A stretch of 64,000 bases of DNA from Microcoleus sp. AS-A8 (lineage in GTDB: Bacteria; Cyanobacteriota; Cyanobacteriia; Cyanobacteriales; Coleofasciculaceae), in contig JAMPKV010000029.1 of the NCBI GenBank assembly GCA_039962225.1, forward strand, positions 1 to 64,000, written 5' to 3'. The notes under the pieces were generated by a model. The model made no database searches. It saw only the letters and a list, made by a program, of their open reading frames with translations, and had not been told where the DNA came from. Shown here piece by piece: positions 9,832 through 18,104 of the stretch (position 1 is its first letter; each line of letters starts with the position of its first letter). Position numbers and translations under genes: made by a program.

Positions 9832-10854
9832 ATGGCAATTCATCTACAACAAGCCTTTGAAGTTGGGAAATACCTAGTCACGCAACGTCTAAAAGGGCGC
9901 AAACGTTTCCCGTTAGTTTTAATGCTCGAACCTTTGTTTCGGTGTAATCTCGCTTGTCCAGGCTGTGGCAAAATCCAGCATCCCACGGATGTTCTCAAGC
10001 AAAACCTCACCCCCGAACAGTGCTTTGCCGCTGTGGAAGAGTGCGGTGCACCGATTGTCTCCATTCCGGGAGGGGAACCCTTACTTCATCCCCAGATTGA
10101 CCAAATTGTGAAGGGATTGGTCGATCGCAAAAAGTTTGTTTACCTATGTACGAATGGATTATTGCTAGAAAAAAGCCTGGATAAATTTCAGCCTTCCTCT
10201 TACCTTACCTTTAGTGTCCACCTAGATGGGGTGGGAGAATTACACGACAAATGCGTTGACCGTAAAGGTGTGTTTGAGATTGCCGTCAAAGCGATTCGTG
10301 CCGCCAAAGCCAGGGGATTCCGGGTAACAACAAACACCACAGTTTTTGAAGGCGCTAATCCCCAAGAAATTCAAAATTTATTCGACTTTTTGGAGACACT
10401 CAAAATTGATGGCATGATGATTTCTCCGGGCTATAGTTATGAGTGGGCACCCGATCAAGAGCATTTTCTGAAACGGGAACGAACACGGGCACTTTTCCGA
10501 GAAATTCTCGCTCCTGTCAAAGCTGGGAAGAAGAATTGGAACTTCAACCATAACCCCTTATTCTTAGATTTCCTGATCGGGGAAAAAGATTACGAATGCA
10601 CACCTTGGGGTAGTCCAAGTTACAGTGTCTTAGGTTGGCAAAAACCTTGTTATTTGCTGAATGAAGGTCATTATGCTACCTTCCAGGAACTACTCGAAAA
10701 AACCGACTGGAGTCAATACGGTCGAGCCAGTGGCAACCCCAAATGTGCGGATTGTATGGTGCATTGTGGTTACGAACCAACCGCCGCCATGGATGCCATG
10801 GAGCCGCAAAACGTTGCTCGTTCCTTTGGCAGTGTCTTAGGCATTTTCCATTAA
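9832..10854 (+). CDS. hpnH: Adenosyl-hopene transferase, radical SAM (HpnH)
   Basis: HpnH joins a 5'-deoxyadenosyl group to diploptene to give adenosylhopane, the first step of side-chain (bacteriohopanepolyol) synthesis. The CNLACPGC cluster motif supplies the three iron-sulfur ligands (C38, C42, C45). [12 protein letters not shown] motif follows, as in radical SAM proteins of this family. The C-terminal part has a Cys-containing stretch ([12 protein letters not shown]) usual for HpnH, and the length (340 residues) fits. A GAGG ribosome-binding site lies just before the ATG. The gene is closed by a perfect 18-bp hairpin and faces hpnP on the other strand. Confidence 0.93.
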   Translation: MAIHLQQAFEVGKYLVTQRLKGRKRFPLVLMLEPLFRCNLACPGCGKIQHPTDVLKQNLTPEQCFAAVEECGAPIVSIPGGEPLLHPQIDQIVKGLVDRKKFVYLCTNGLLLEKSLDKFQPSSYLTFSVHLDGVGELHDKCVDRKGVFEIAVKAIRAAKARGFRVTTNTTVFEGANPQEIQNLFDFLETLKIDGMMISPGYSYEWAPDQEHFLKRERTRALFREILAPVKAGKKNWNFNHNPLFLDFLIGEKDYECTPWGSPSYSVLGWQKPCYLLNEGHYATFQELLEKTDWSQYGRASGNPKCADCMVHCGYEPTAAMDAMEPQNVARSFGSVLGIFH

Positions 10855-10897
10855 TTTTAGGGGGTGCGTTACCTGACAAGTAACGCACCCCCTAAAA
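10855..10897 (+). terminator. Strong hairpin terminator after hpnH
   Basis: A perfect 18-base inverted repeat (arms 10855-10872 and 10880-10897, seven-base loop) starts directly after the hpnH stop codon. Its ends are T-rich on one side and A-rich on the other, so it could act in both directions. The hpnP gene converges from the other strand and ends about 100 bases away. Confidence 0.8.
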
Positions 10898-11000
10898 ATT
10901 AAGAACTAACAAGAACTCTCCTCCCAAAACTCTGCGATCCTCTGCATTCCTCTGCATTTCTCTGCCTTAAAAAACTATTTCGACACTAACAAACTTGATA

Positions 11001-12668
11001 TCAAACTCTCTTACTCTCACCCACGACTTCTTGAGCTTGACTATTCCGCAATTTCTGAGAGTAGAACGAGGCGGTTTCCTTCCCCCGCGCACACTCAGCG
11101 GCAAATTTAATTAAATGATGACCCACCAATCCCACATGAATTAAACCTTCAATCTTCCCAGCTTTCAGTTTCGGATAGGCCATTTTCCAGAAAGTTTTAC
11201 GGTAGTGGCTAAATACTCCTACGCGAATCAAAATATTGGCTAACATGGCCAATCCCTTGCGAATATTAGCCCCAGAGGTACGAGCAGGACTATTCGGAAC
11301 CTTAATCCGATTTGGATACGTATGTTCCATATTATAGTCAAATCGCTGATATAAGAATTCCGGTTCGTAAGCCTCTGTAATGCAGCGCTGCCACATATCA
11401 ATCACCTGTTCGTAAGGCATTAAAAATTCCACATTTGAATCTCGATTTTCCTCAAAAACAAGGCGATCTTCCTGTTCTAATCTGCGCCATAATGGAGTTC
11501 TCGGTAAGGCATGAAGCAGATTAATAGTCAACATGGGAATCTGGGACAGACGAATAAACTCTAAAATTCGGTCTGCGGTTTCGGAAGTATCAGTATCCAA
11601 TCCCATGATGATTCCCGATACAACTTCCATGCCGTAACTATTTAAAACCTTAACAGCATCCAGAATAGGCATACTGAGGTTGTGAGTTTTGGAAATTGAC
11701 TTGAGTGCTTCCGTTTCCGGTGTTTCAATGCCACAGAAAACAGTACAAAAATAAGCCTCTCGCATCATTTCTAAAAGCTTGGGGCTTTGAGCCAGATTTA
11801 AGGTGGCCTCACAGGCAAACTGCACGGGATAACCATTGCGTTTTTGCCAATCAATCAGGTGAGGCAGCAACGTCATGAGGGCACGGCGATCGCCCACAAA
11901 ATTATCATCAACAAAATACACCGCTCCCGGATTCCCAGCTTGGCGGATTGCATCCAGTTCAGCCAGAATTTGTTCTGGATTTTTCATGCGAGGATTGCGT
12001 CCATACAGTTCAGGAATATCACAAAACTCGCAGCGATAAGGGCAACCACTAGAAAACTGAATATTGGCTAAGAAATAGTGGTTGATATTCAGCAAATGGT
12101 AAGCAGGAAGGGGAAACTCACTGAGGGGTAAACGCTCCTTTGTTTCAAAGCGAATTTGTTGCTTGGGGCGTTCGCTATGTTGGTCTAAATACTCAATCAT
12201 CTGGTCAGTGGCATCCCCCAATTCCCCCAGATGCAAAATGTCAAAATCCGGGTAATATTCAGGGCAACCTGACACCGAGGGGCCACCGACAACGGTGATT
12301 TTTCCGGCACGATGGGCAAGTTGATTAATGTGATTAATTTGGGGACGTTGAATGTGCATCCCGCTGACAATTACAACATCAGCCCATTGGTAATCTGCCC
12401 GTTTGGCAGGATGCACATTTTCATCAATAAAGCGAATTTCCCACTCTTTCGGCAAATAAGCTGCAACAACCAAAATTCCTTGAGGTGGCATGAACGCCCG
12501 CACCGGCCTGACTCCCATGAGAGGATAGGCATGGTGAAAGGTGCCAAATGATCGCGAATATTTGGGAAAAATGCAGAGGATGCGTCGATGGTTTTGCGGA
12601 ATATAACGGGTTTTTCTAGCCGGGGTTTCAGAAACTGGATTCTCGAAGGGCTTTAATTGAGTAGTCAT
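11001..12668 (-). CDS. hpnP: Hopanoid C-2 methyltransferase, B12-binding radical SAM (HpnP)
   Basis: HpnP methylates hopanoids at C-2, giving the 2-methylhopanoids used as a sedimentary biomarker. The N-terminal cobalamin-binding-like domain (about residues 28-170) has the family stretches RILCIFPKY and FMPPQGILVVAAYLP. The radical SAM core carries the CPYRCEFC motif (C209, C213, C216). The segments VYFVDDNFVG and GIETPETEAL are also those expected of HpnP. At 555 residues it matches the family length. It converges with hpnH, which is typical functional company. The ATG at 12668 has a GAGG-like site about 10 bases upstream. Confidence 0.9.
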   Translation of the reverse strand: MTTQLKPFENPVSETPARKTRYIPQNHRRILCIFPKYSRSFGTFHHAYPLMGVRPVRAFMPPQGILVVAAYLPKEWEIRFIDENVHPAKRADYQWADVVIVSGMHIQRPQINHINQLAHRAGKITVVGGPSVSGCPEYYPDFDILHLGELGDATDQMIEYLDQHSERPKQQIRFETKERLPLSEFPLPAYHLLNINHYFLANIQFSSGCPYRCEFCDIPELYGRNPRMKNPEQILAELDAIRQAGNPGAVYFVDDNFVGDRRALMTLLPHLIDWQKRNGYPVQFACEATLNLAQSPKLLEMMREAYFCTVFCGIETPETEALKSISKTHNLSMPILDAVKVLNSYGMEVVSGIIMGLDTDTSETADRILEFIRLSQIPMLTINLLHALPRTPLWRRLEQEDRLVFEENRDSNVEFLMPYEQVIDMWQRCITEAYEPEFLYQRFDYNMEHTYPNRIKVPNSPARTSGANIRKGLAMLANILIRVGVFSHYRKTFWKMAYPKLKAGKIEGLIHVGLVGHHLIKFAAECARGKETASFYSQKLRNSQAQEVVGESKRV

Positions 12669-13372
12669 CCAGAACTTTTCCTCACGAAACTGAGCAATAA
12701 GTTGGGCAGGACTTTAGCTCAGATCTTGCACCCTTTTTAGGGCAGACAGGACGCCCATCTCACGGCGGCGAGATTTGTTGGGTGAGGTAGGGATGAAGCC
12801 AGCCCCATGAACAACTCACTTGAGGTCGGTGCCAGATCTGAAGCCAGCAAAGTCCGCTTGAATTGGGACTAGCTTATACCATTTTGGATTTGGGATTTGG
12901 GATCTATTTCCAGACGGAGGCTTTTACCCCCTTCTCTTGAACTCGCATCTATCTAAGATGTGACTTTTTATGCCCGCCGCCGAATTTTTGTGAAAAATCG
13001 GATTAAAATTAGCTGGCGTCAGAGTATTGAGACCTAGCGACTTGGTGAAGAGCTATCAGGGTTGGGGTGGTTGAGTCTCGTTTCAACCGGATTGATCTAG
13101 ATGCCAATTCGTGTTACTCTGCCTTATCATTTCGCCAACCCCTCCAGCGCCGTCTTTCTGAAGAATTTGCTTTCGGCAATCAGCTTAGCCAACTTTTCCG
13201 AGTCAGCCCTTCAGCGTTAAAGCGATGACTCCAAGCCAAACTCTACTCATCAAAATTCAGTAAATGGACGACTAGTGCAGCATGGCGGAAATAACTATCG
13301 AGTTGAAAAAGCTTAAAAAGCTTACTGTATAAACTTTCTTTCCTTCTGCCTCCTGCCTTCTGCCTTCTTGTA
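12669..13372. other. 704-bp non-coding stretch
   Basis: No convincing coding frame was found on either strand. The region holds short low-complexity words only: GGATTTGGGATTTGGGAT near 12885-12903, an AAAAAGCTT/AAGCTT duplication near 13305-13325, and a degenerate CTGCCTT run at about 13341-13367 that echoes the array at the start of the window. The hpnP promoter should lie at its left end. Confidence 0.55.
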
Positions 13373-13600
13373 CTAGAGGGATTCAAACATAGCCGTAAAG
13401 CCGTCCAAAGTCATGCACTCTTCCACAAATTCTTCAGTATCGTTGACGTTTTCGAGCTGATATTCCATGATGCGTCGCTCATCGGCCCGCATCATTATAG
13501 AAGACAAGAGGGTGGCAGGATATTTAGCGGCGATCGCCTTAAAGGCTGTAGCAGAGTTGAGCCAACTTTCAGCAGAACATTGGATAATCACTCGCCACAT
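13373..13600 (-). CDS. Small conserved-looking hypothetical protein, 75 aa
   Basis: This is a compact acidic protein without signal peptide or membrane segment. The start is set at the ATG at 13600, because a GGGAG ribosome-binding site lies ten bases upstream; the longer frame to 13636 has no such site. The sequence runs from MWRVIIQCSAESW to GFTAMFESL and looks like a folded small domain. I do not recognise a characterised family. It is divergent from the methyltransferase at 13773, with which it shares an intergenic region of about 170 bases. Confidence 0.6.
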   Translation of the reverse strand: MWRVIIQCSAESWLNSATAFKAIAAKYPATLLSSIMMRADERRIMEYQLENVNDTEEFVEECMTLDGFTAMFESL

Positions 13601-13772
13601 AATTAAAGCTCCCGTTACGTTCAGTGTATAAGTCATCCGGGAACCATTGTGTCACGATTTGGGTGTGACCTGTCTATCCGGCGTATAATTTATCGGCTCA
13701 TTCATGAGTGCTTTTTGACCTCCATCTGTTTGATCAACGTTCAATACATCAGAAAACCCAAAAACGAGAACA

Positions 13773-14834
13773 ATGGCTAAAAAAATCGATAGCAATTCCC
13801 AACTCCCTTCGTCAATCCCAACTCCTGGCGGTCGCATAGCCAAACCCAGTTCTGAGTTTTACTCGATTTTTTCGCCAGAAGAAGTTTTAGGGATAATTGA
13901 TGCCTTAGAATTCCGGCGAGAAATGCCTCTCAAGTATTCTTATAAAGGTAGAGGCGCTAAAATTTGGGATAATTTTTATCTAAAATATATTACTCCTAGA
14001 TGGTATCGTTCATCTAGTACTGAAATTGACCTTTTAAGAGATAATTTTGACTATCTTAACGACCATTGCAAAAATTGTCAGAAGGTCAATATTGTAGATG
14101 TAGGCGCAGGAAACTCATATCCGGTCAAAGAATTTGTTGGTAGACTTCATAAATTGGGTCGAATCAATAAATATATCGCCTTAGATATTAGCGAAAATCT
14201 ACTCCAACTATCTAGAGATAATTTCAACAATTGGTTTCCAAATATAGATTTCACAAGCTCCCAAATTGATATAGAAAATAATTCTTTAGCCAAAGTACTA
14301 TTAGAAAAACGAGCTAATACTGAATCGGAGTCTATAGCCCAAATTTTCTTCCATTTAGGTGTAACTATGGGCAATCATCAAAACCGCTCTGGCGTTTTCA
14401 AAAATTTTAGACATAGTATGAACAAAAATGATTTATTTGTATTCACTAACGAAATTGGTTCTAGTTCTCAATGGGATGGAAGAGCCAGAGGAGGCTTTAA
14501 GTATCATGTGGAACCCGTGTATACCTGGATTAAAGAAGAGCTTGGGATTAGAGCCGAAGATTGTGAGCTGGTGAGAAAGTATGATGATAAAATAGATAGT
14601 ATAGTTGCTAATATAAAACTTCGTCATCCTTATATTCTGAATTTCAGTTTTGGGGAAATTGATAAGAGCGTTGAAATCTCGGAAGGTGAAGAAATTACGA
14701 TTTGGAGACAGCATAAGTATGAGCTACCTGAACTTCAGCAAGATATAGAACGAGCTGGATTAAAACTCGTCCATTACAGTACTGACAAATACTTATCCAA
14801 TGTCATGGTGATTTGTGAGGTTGCCAGTCATTAG
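13773..14834 (+). CDS. SAM-dependent methyltransferase, EgtD-like (histidine-specific family)
   Basis: The fold is that of the Methyltransf_33 family, whose best-known member EgtD trimethylates histidine in ergothioneine synthesis. A SAM-binding motif (VDVGAGNSYPVKEF, about residues 110-123) is followed by an ALDIS acidic strand and by FFHLGVTMGNHQN, which corresponds to the EgtD loop FLGSTIGN. Compared with EgtD the sequence is diverged, and no sulfatase-like EgtB partner lies nearby, so the substrate is unknown. The gene is AT-rich compared with its neighbours, a possible sign of transfer. Its last 20 bases overlap the next gene, a radical SAM protein, so the two are almost certainly co-transcribed and translationally coupled. 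Confidence 0.75.
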   Translation: MAKKIDSNSQLPSSIPTPGGRIAKPSSEFYSIFSPEEVLGIIDALEFRREMPLKYSYKGRGAKIWDNFYLKYITPRWYRSSSTEIDLLRDNFDYLNDHCKNCQKVNIVDVGAGNSYPVKEFVGRLHKLGRINKYIALDISENLLQLSRDNFNNWFPNIDFTSSQIDIENNSLAKVLLEKRANTESESIAQIFFHLGVTMGNHQNRSGVFKNFRHSMNKNDLFVFTNEIGSSSQWDGRARGGFKYHVEPVYTWIKEELGIRAEDCELVRKYDDKIDSIVANIKLRHPYILNFSFGEIDKSVEISEGEEITIWRQHKYELPELQQDIERAGLKLVHYSTDKYLSNVMVICEVASH

Positions 14835-15945
14835 TCTTCCAGTTAATAGGAAAACAATTTTGTCAAACCCAATCATAGAAAAGCCTAAGTTAGAGTCCCA
14901 AGCGCGTGAATCAAGATTGTGGATGCCTGAGCGCGTCTTATTTACACCTGCGGCCTTGGAAGAACCTTGGGGTCAGCAAATTTTGTCTCGCGTACAGGCT
15001 CTGAATTTGCCGATTGAGGAGTTACCTCGAAACCGCCTCACAGGTCTGCGCGGTGCCGATGAGCGGGAAACCTACAATAAAAGTAAGCGTACTCTCGCCG
15101 TTGTGACCACACCGCCCAGCGCTTTCAAACTCAGCCCTATTCCACCTTCGGCTGACTGGCAGTTTCACATTGCAGAAGGTTGTCCAGCGCACTGCCAATA
15201 TTGCTATTTGGCGGGGAGTTTGTCAGGCCCACCCGTTATCCGTGTCTTTGCCAACTTACCCCAGATATTAGACAATCTGACGAAGTACGAGCAAGCGGGT
15301 AAGACAACAACTTATGAAGTGAGTTGCTACACAGACCCCTTAGGCATCGAGCATCTCACTGGCAGTCTGGAGATGTGCATCCGCCATTTTGGGACACGAG
15401 AAAATGGGCATCTGCGCTGGGTGTCGAAGTTCGATGCGGTGGATAAACTGCTCGACTTGCCGCACAAGGGGCATACACGCTGCCGGATGAGTGTGAATGC
15501 AGCCCCGATTTCGGGTCGCTTTGAGGGCGGTACGGCATCGGTGAGTGACCGACTTCAGGCTTTGCGGCGTTTGGCGCTGCCTCGCTCAAAAGGTGGCGGG
15601 AGTTACCCGGTGGGTTTAGTGATTGCGCCAATTATGCCCATAGATGATTGGATGTCACATTACCATCGCCTCTTTGACCAAATCAGCGAAGCATTTGATT
15701 TTGAGTGTGACCTCACTTTTGAGTTAATCTCCCATCGTTTCACACCAGGGTCAAAAGAAGTGTTGCAACAATGGTATCCTCACACCCAACTGGAGATGGA
15801 TGAGGCAACACGTAGCGTCAAGCGCAACAAGTTCGGCGGTACAAAGTATGTTTACGAGGCTGAGACGATGAAGAAACTGAGATGCTTCTTCGAGGGTGAG
15901 ATTGCTAGACGCTTTTCAATGGCTCGTGTACTCTACTGGACGTAG
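14815..15945 (+). CDS. Spore-photoproduct-lyase-like radical SAM protein
   Basis: The cluster motif CPAHCQYCYLAG (C123, C127, C130, with Y131) matches the CxxxCxxCY of SplB. About 40 residues on, SCYTDPLGIEHLTGSL has the same layout as the SplB segment that holds the hydrogen-donor Cys (here C171). SplB repairs the thymine dimer of UV-irradiated spores, but cyanobacteria make no spores, so the lesion or substrate here is open. The start may be GTG 14815, overlapping the methyltransferase, or the TTG codons at 14821 or 14860. Homology is clear from about residue 35. It converges with the BRO-N gene 32 bases away. Confidence 0.82.
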   Translation: MRLPVISLPVNRKTILSNPIIEKPKLESQARESRLWMPERVLFTPAALEEPWGQQILSRVQALNLPIEELPRNRLTGLRGADERETYNKSKRTLAVVTTPPSAFKLSPIPPSADWQFHIAEGCPAHCQYCYLAGSLSGPPVIRVFANLPQILDNLTKYEQAGKTTTYEVSCYTDPLGIEHLTGSLEMCIRHFGTRENGHLRWVSKFDAVDKLLDLPHKGHTRCRMSVNAAPISGRFEGGTASVSDRLQALRRLALPRSKGGGSYPVGLVIAPIMPIDDWMSHYHRLFDQISEAFDFECDLTFELISHRFTPGSKEVLQQWYPHTQLEMDEATRSVKRNKFGGTKYVYEAETMKKLRCFFEGEIARRFSMARVLYWT

Positions 15946-15977
15946 AAGTGGGTGTATCCCACTCCCCTTAAAAACGC

Positions 15978-16796
15978 CTAACGACTAGTGATCAATTCCC
16001 CCATACTCGTTAACAACAGCACCTCCGACCCGACGGCGTACAACTGTTCAATCAATCCCAAGTCTTCACAAATATCTAAGGGCTTACTGTTCTTTTTGTT
16101 TCGGGCACGAACCCTTAAATCGACATGGTAACGATCGCGAAATTCCGCATATAAGTGTCGCCATACCTCACGATAAGATAAGCTATTGGCAACGGCGTAA
16201 TCTCGTACTAATCGATTGATTTTAGCGCGAGTCGAAAGAGCAGAAGCTTCAACAATAGGGGGGCTGAGTTTCTTGATAGAAGGTAGTTTTTCTGCCGGAA
16301 TTAGGTCGATTTCGTTAAGCTTCTTGGTCAATTCCTGGACTTCAGAAACTTGCCGTTGAAGTTCCGCACTCTGCTGTTGATAGGATGCGATTAAAGCCGC
16401 CATCATCTGTTGATTCTGCTGTTGGATAGAATTCAACTGTGACATCAAATCATTCTGGTATTCCGAACGGGAATAGCAGCCTGTCTCCCGAACTGAAGGG
16501 AGTACCTCATGATTAATCCAACGTTTGAATTGTTTGGCTTCAGGCTGATGAGATTGGCTAATCAAGGCATAAAGTCCAGCTTCGGTAACAGCTAGAACTT
16601 TTCTCATTCTGCCAAGTGAGTCGGGGATGAGGACGGTGTCTTTTTCATCGTCGTCCAAATTCAAGACGACATCCCGATAATTTTTAATTCCCAAGGCTGT
16701 GCAGGCATCGACAGCAATCCACAAAGGCCGTGCTGGAGTACCAAATACACGTATGCTTTTCCCTTCAAAGTTGAAGAGACCTAAGTTAGAGTTCAT
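15978..16796 (-). CDS. BRO-N domain protein (phage antirepressor type)
   Basis: The N-terminal 110 residues are a BRO-N domain (RVFGTPARPLWIAVDACTALGI, then LAVTEAGLYALISQSHQPEAKQFKRW and INHEVLPSVRETG), as in phage and plasmid antirepressors that bind DNA. A Gln-rich coiled coil follows (about 118-165). The C-terminal domain (about 190-272) contains SYREVWRHLYAEF and resembles the C-terminal domains of other antirepressors. A GGAG site lies 8-11 bases upstream of the ATG at 16796. There are no phage structural, integrase or repressor genes around it, so it is an orphan that may be a domesticated regulator or a prophage remnant. Confidence 0.83.
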   Translation of the reverse strand: MNSNLGLFNFEGKSIRVFGTPARPLWIAVDACTALGIKNYRDVVLNLDDDEKDTVLIPDSLGRMRKVLAVTEAGLYALISQSHQPEAKQFKRWINHEVLPSVRETGCYSRSEYQNDLMSQLNSIQQQNQQMMAALIASYQQQSAELQRQVSEVQELTKKLNEIDLIPAEKLPSIKKLSPPIVEASALSTRAKINRLVRDYAVANSLSYREVWRHLYAEFRDRYHVDLRVRARNKKNSKPLDICEDLGLIEQLYAVGSEVLLLTSMGELITSR

Positions 16797-17120
16797 AAGG
16801 AAGGCTCCTTTATTAAAGAAGTAAGTAGCCGTTTATGCTAGGCCAATGAGTGATTTTTAATTCCAGAAGGATACTCCTCTAACAGGCAACAGAGTTACTG
16901 GAATTTTGAGGATTGCTTTTGTCTCGTCAACCCTGTATCTATTTGATAGAATAATTAGAGTTTATTACACCTTAATCTCATTTTCTTGGTTCATCTTGGG
17001 CAGAGATTAACGGGGCTTTCGCATCTCTATTAATTCTAACAAATATGGATGAACTTGCCCACTAAAAAGACTGGACAAACAGCCTAATTGAATGAATGTT
17101 GTATTCAACAAAGAAACAGT
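16797..17120. other. Non-coding stretch upstream of the BRO-N gene
   Basis: This AT-rich sequence separates the BRO-N start from the DUF4384 relic. It should carry the BRO-N promoter on the minus strand. No open frame or strong inverted repeat was seen. Confidence 0.5.
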
Positions 17121-17375
17121 CTACAATCCCTTCAAAGCAGTGCGTAACAAAGCCACACTAGCCAGAACTAACACTTCAAACGTACCCGTCGTCTCCCCCA
17201 CGTTCCATACAAAATTACCCTCTGGTTGGGGTAAGAGTTTCGACTGTCCGGGAGCAACCAAAGATTTTTCTTCGGGAGCATCTCAGTCTAAAGGAAACAA
17301 GTTGATAATTTCTCCAGACCCTCTAATAAACAGCAAGCGAACAAAGATATTACGACTTTGATTACGGCAAAAATA
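17121..17375 (-). pseudogene. Relic of a DUF4384 C-terminal domain
   Basis: Read on the minus strand, this stretch translates as a coherent domain end: AIYFCRNQSRNIF, then RLLFIRGSGEIINLFPLD, a TGA stop at 17283-17285, then DAPEEKSLVAPGQSKLLPQP and GTFEVLVLASVALLRTALKGL with a natural stop at 17121. This is the layout of DUF4384, usually found at the C-terminus of cyanobacterial caspase-like proteins. The TGA falls where that family usually has Trp, consistent with a TGG-to-TGA change. The catalytic part is gone: upstream there is a hairpin and then an unrelated gene. It is a decayed fragment, recognised by eye and not by a search. Confidence 0.55.
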
Positions 17376-17380
17376 AATAG

Positions 17381-17399
17381 CCCCCCTTGGGTAGGGGGG
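17381..17399 (-). terminator. Probable terminator of the 17452-17946 gene
   Basis: A seven-base GC-only hairpin (CCCCCCT, five-base loop, AGGGGGG) lies 53 bases after the stop of the minus-strand secreted protein. Read on that strand it is followed by a T-rich run (CTATTTATTTTT), as expected for an intrinsic terminator. Confidence 0.5.
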
Positions 17400-17451
17400 T
17401 TGGGGAGATTAGGCTTTATTGGGAATGAAACAGAGAAAAGCGCTTTTTGGG

Positions 17452-17946
17452 CTAACGAGTGCCGCCAGTGGATGCTCCAGATGCCTGCTTCTGGTAAACA
17501 CTGACCACTTTCTGAACATATTGACCTTGAAAGCCACTGTTGCAGCCACTATATTTACCTGTCATCCACCAACAAGCTGCACTACGAACTGCCGCCGCCT
17601 CATTGCCAGTGGCTTTCATTTGCTTATTGAATTCCCGTCCCGCAATACAACTCACGGTACGGCGTGCCGCATCTGCATCGGACTCAAATTGTGCAGGTGT
17701 CATTTGCTTTCCGATGCATCGCTTTGTCCAATCAGGGATAATGCCCGGTAAAACTTGCCACGCGCTGTACATCCCATCATTCGGGCTATTAGGGGGTGCC
17801 GCCTGCCGTAGTGCTTCAACGAATGCGTTGAGCTGGTTATCTTTGACTTGTGCTTGTGCAGCTCCAGGCATTGTCCACAGCCCTACACTAACCAATAGTC
17901 CACTCAGGAGTAGATGTTTGCTTGTTTTGATTAACTTGAAACTCAT
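17452..17946 (-). CDS. Secreted hypothetical protein
   Basis: A signal peptide (about residues 1-33, ending MPGAAQAQ) precedes a mature domain of about 130 residues. Four Cys residues (RCIGK, VSCIAG, AACWW, SGCNSG) could form two disulfides. The ATG at 17946 is preferred because it starts the typical lysine-containing signal peptide; a TTG at 17982 would only add 12 polar residues. I do not recognise the family. The gene is divergent from the HpnI-like glycosyltransferase and ends just before a likely terminator. Confidence 0.7.
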   Translation of the reverse strand: MSFKLIKTSKHLLLSGLLVSVGLWTMPGAAQAQVKDNQLNAFVEALRQAAPPNSPNDGMYSAWQVLPGIIPDWTKRCIGKQMTPAQFESDADAARRTVSCIAGREFNKQMKATGNEAAAVRSAACWWMTGKYSGCNSGFQGQYVQKVVSVYQKQASGASTGGTR

Positions 17947-18104
17947 GCTCGCGACCAATGGTATTGATGAATTGTTTCGCAATAATTTTTTACACTTTCT
18001 CGCAAGAATATCCTATACCTCTCTGGGGTGAGTACCGTTCAACCGGCTCGAAACAGATTGGCTATCAGCCCAAAGCTGCGCCTAACGTGGCAAACTTAAG
18101 ATTG

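Noticed and set aside
13652-13843. 63-codon minus-strand frame
   Set aside because: It overlaps the start of the methyltransferase gene and has neither a family match nor a ribosome-binding site.
17092-17361. An 89-codon frame on the plus strand
   Set aside because: It has no ribosome-binding site or recognised domain, and the opposite strand reads as the DUF4384 relic, which explains its composition better.
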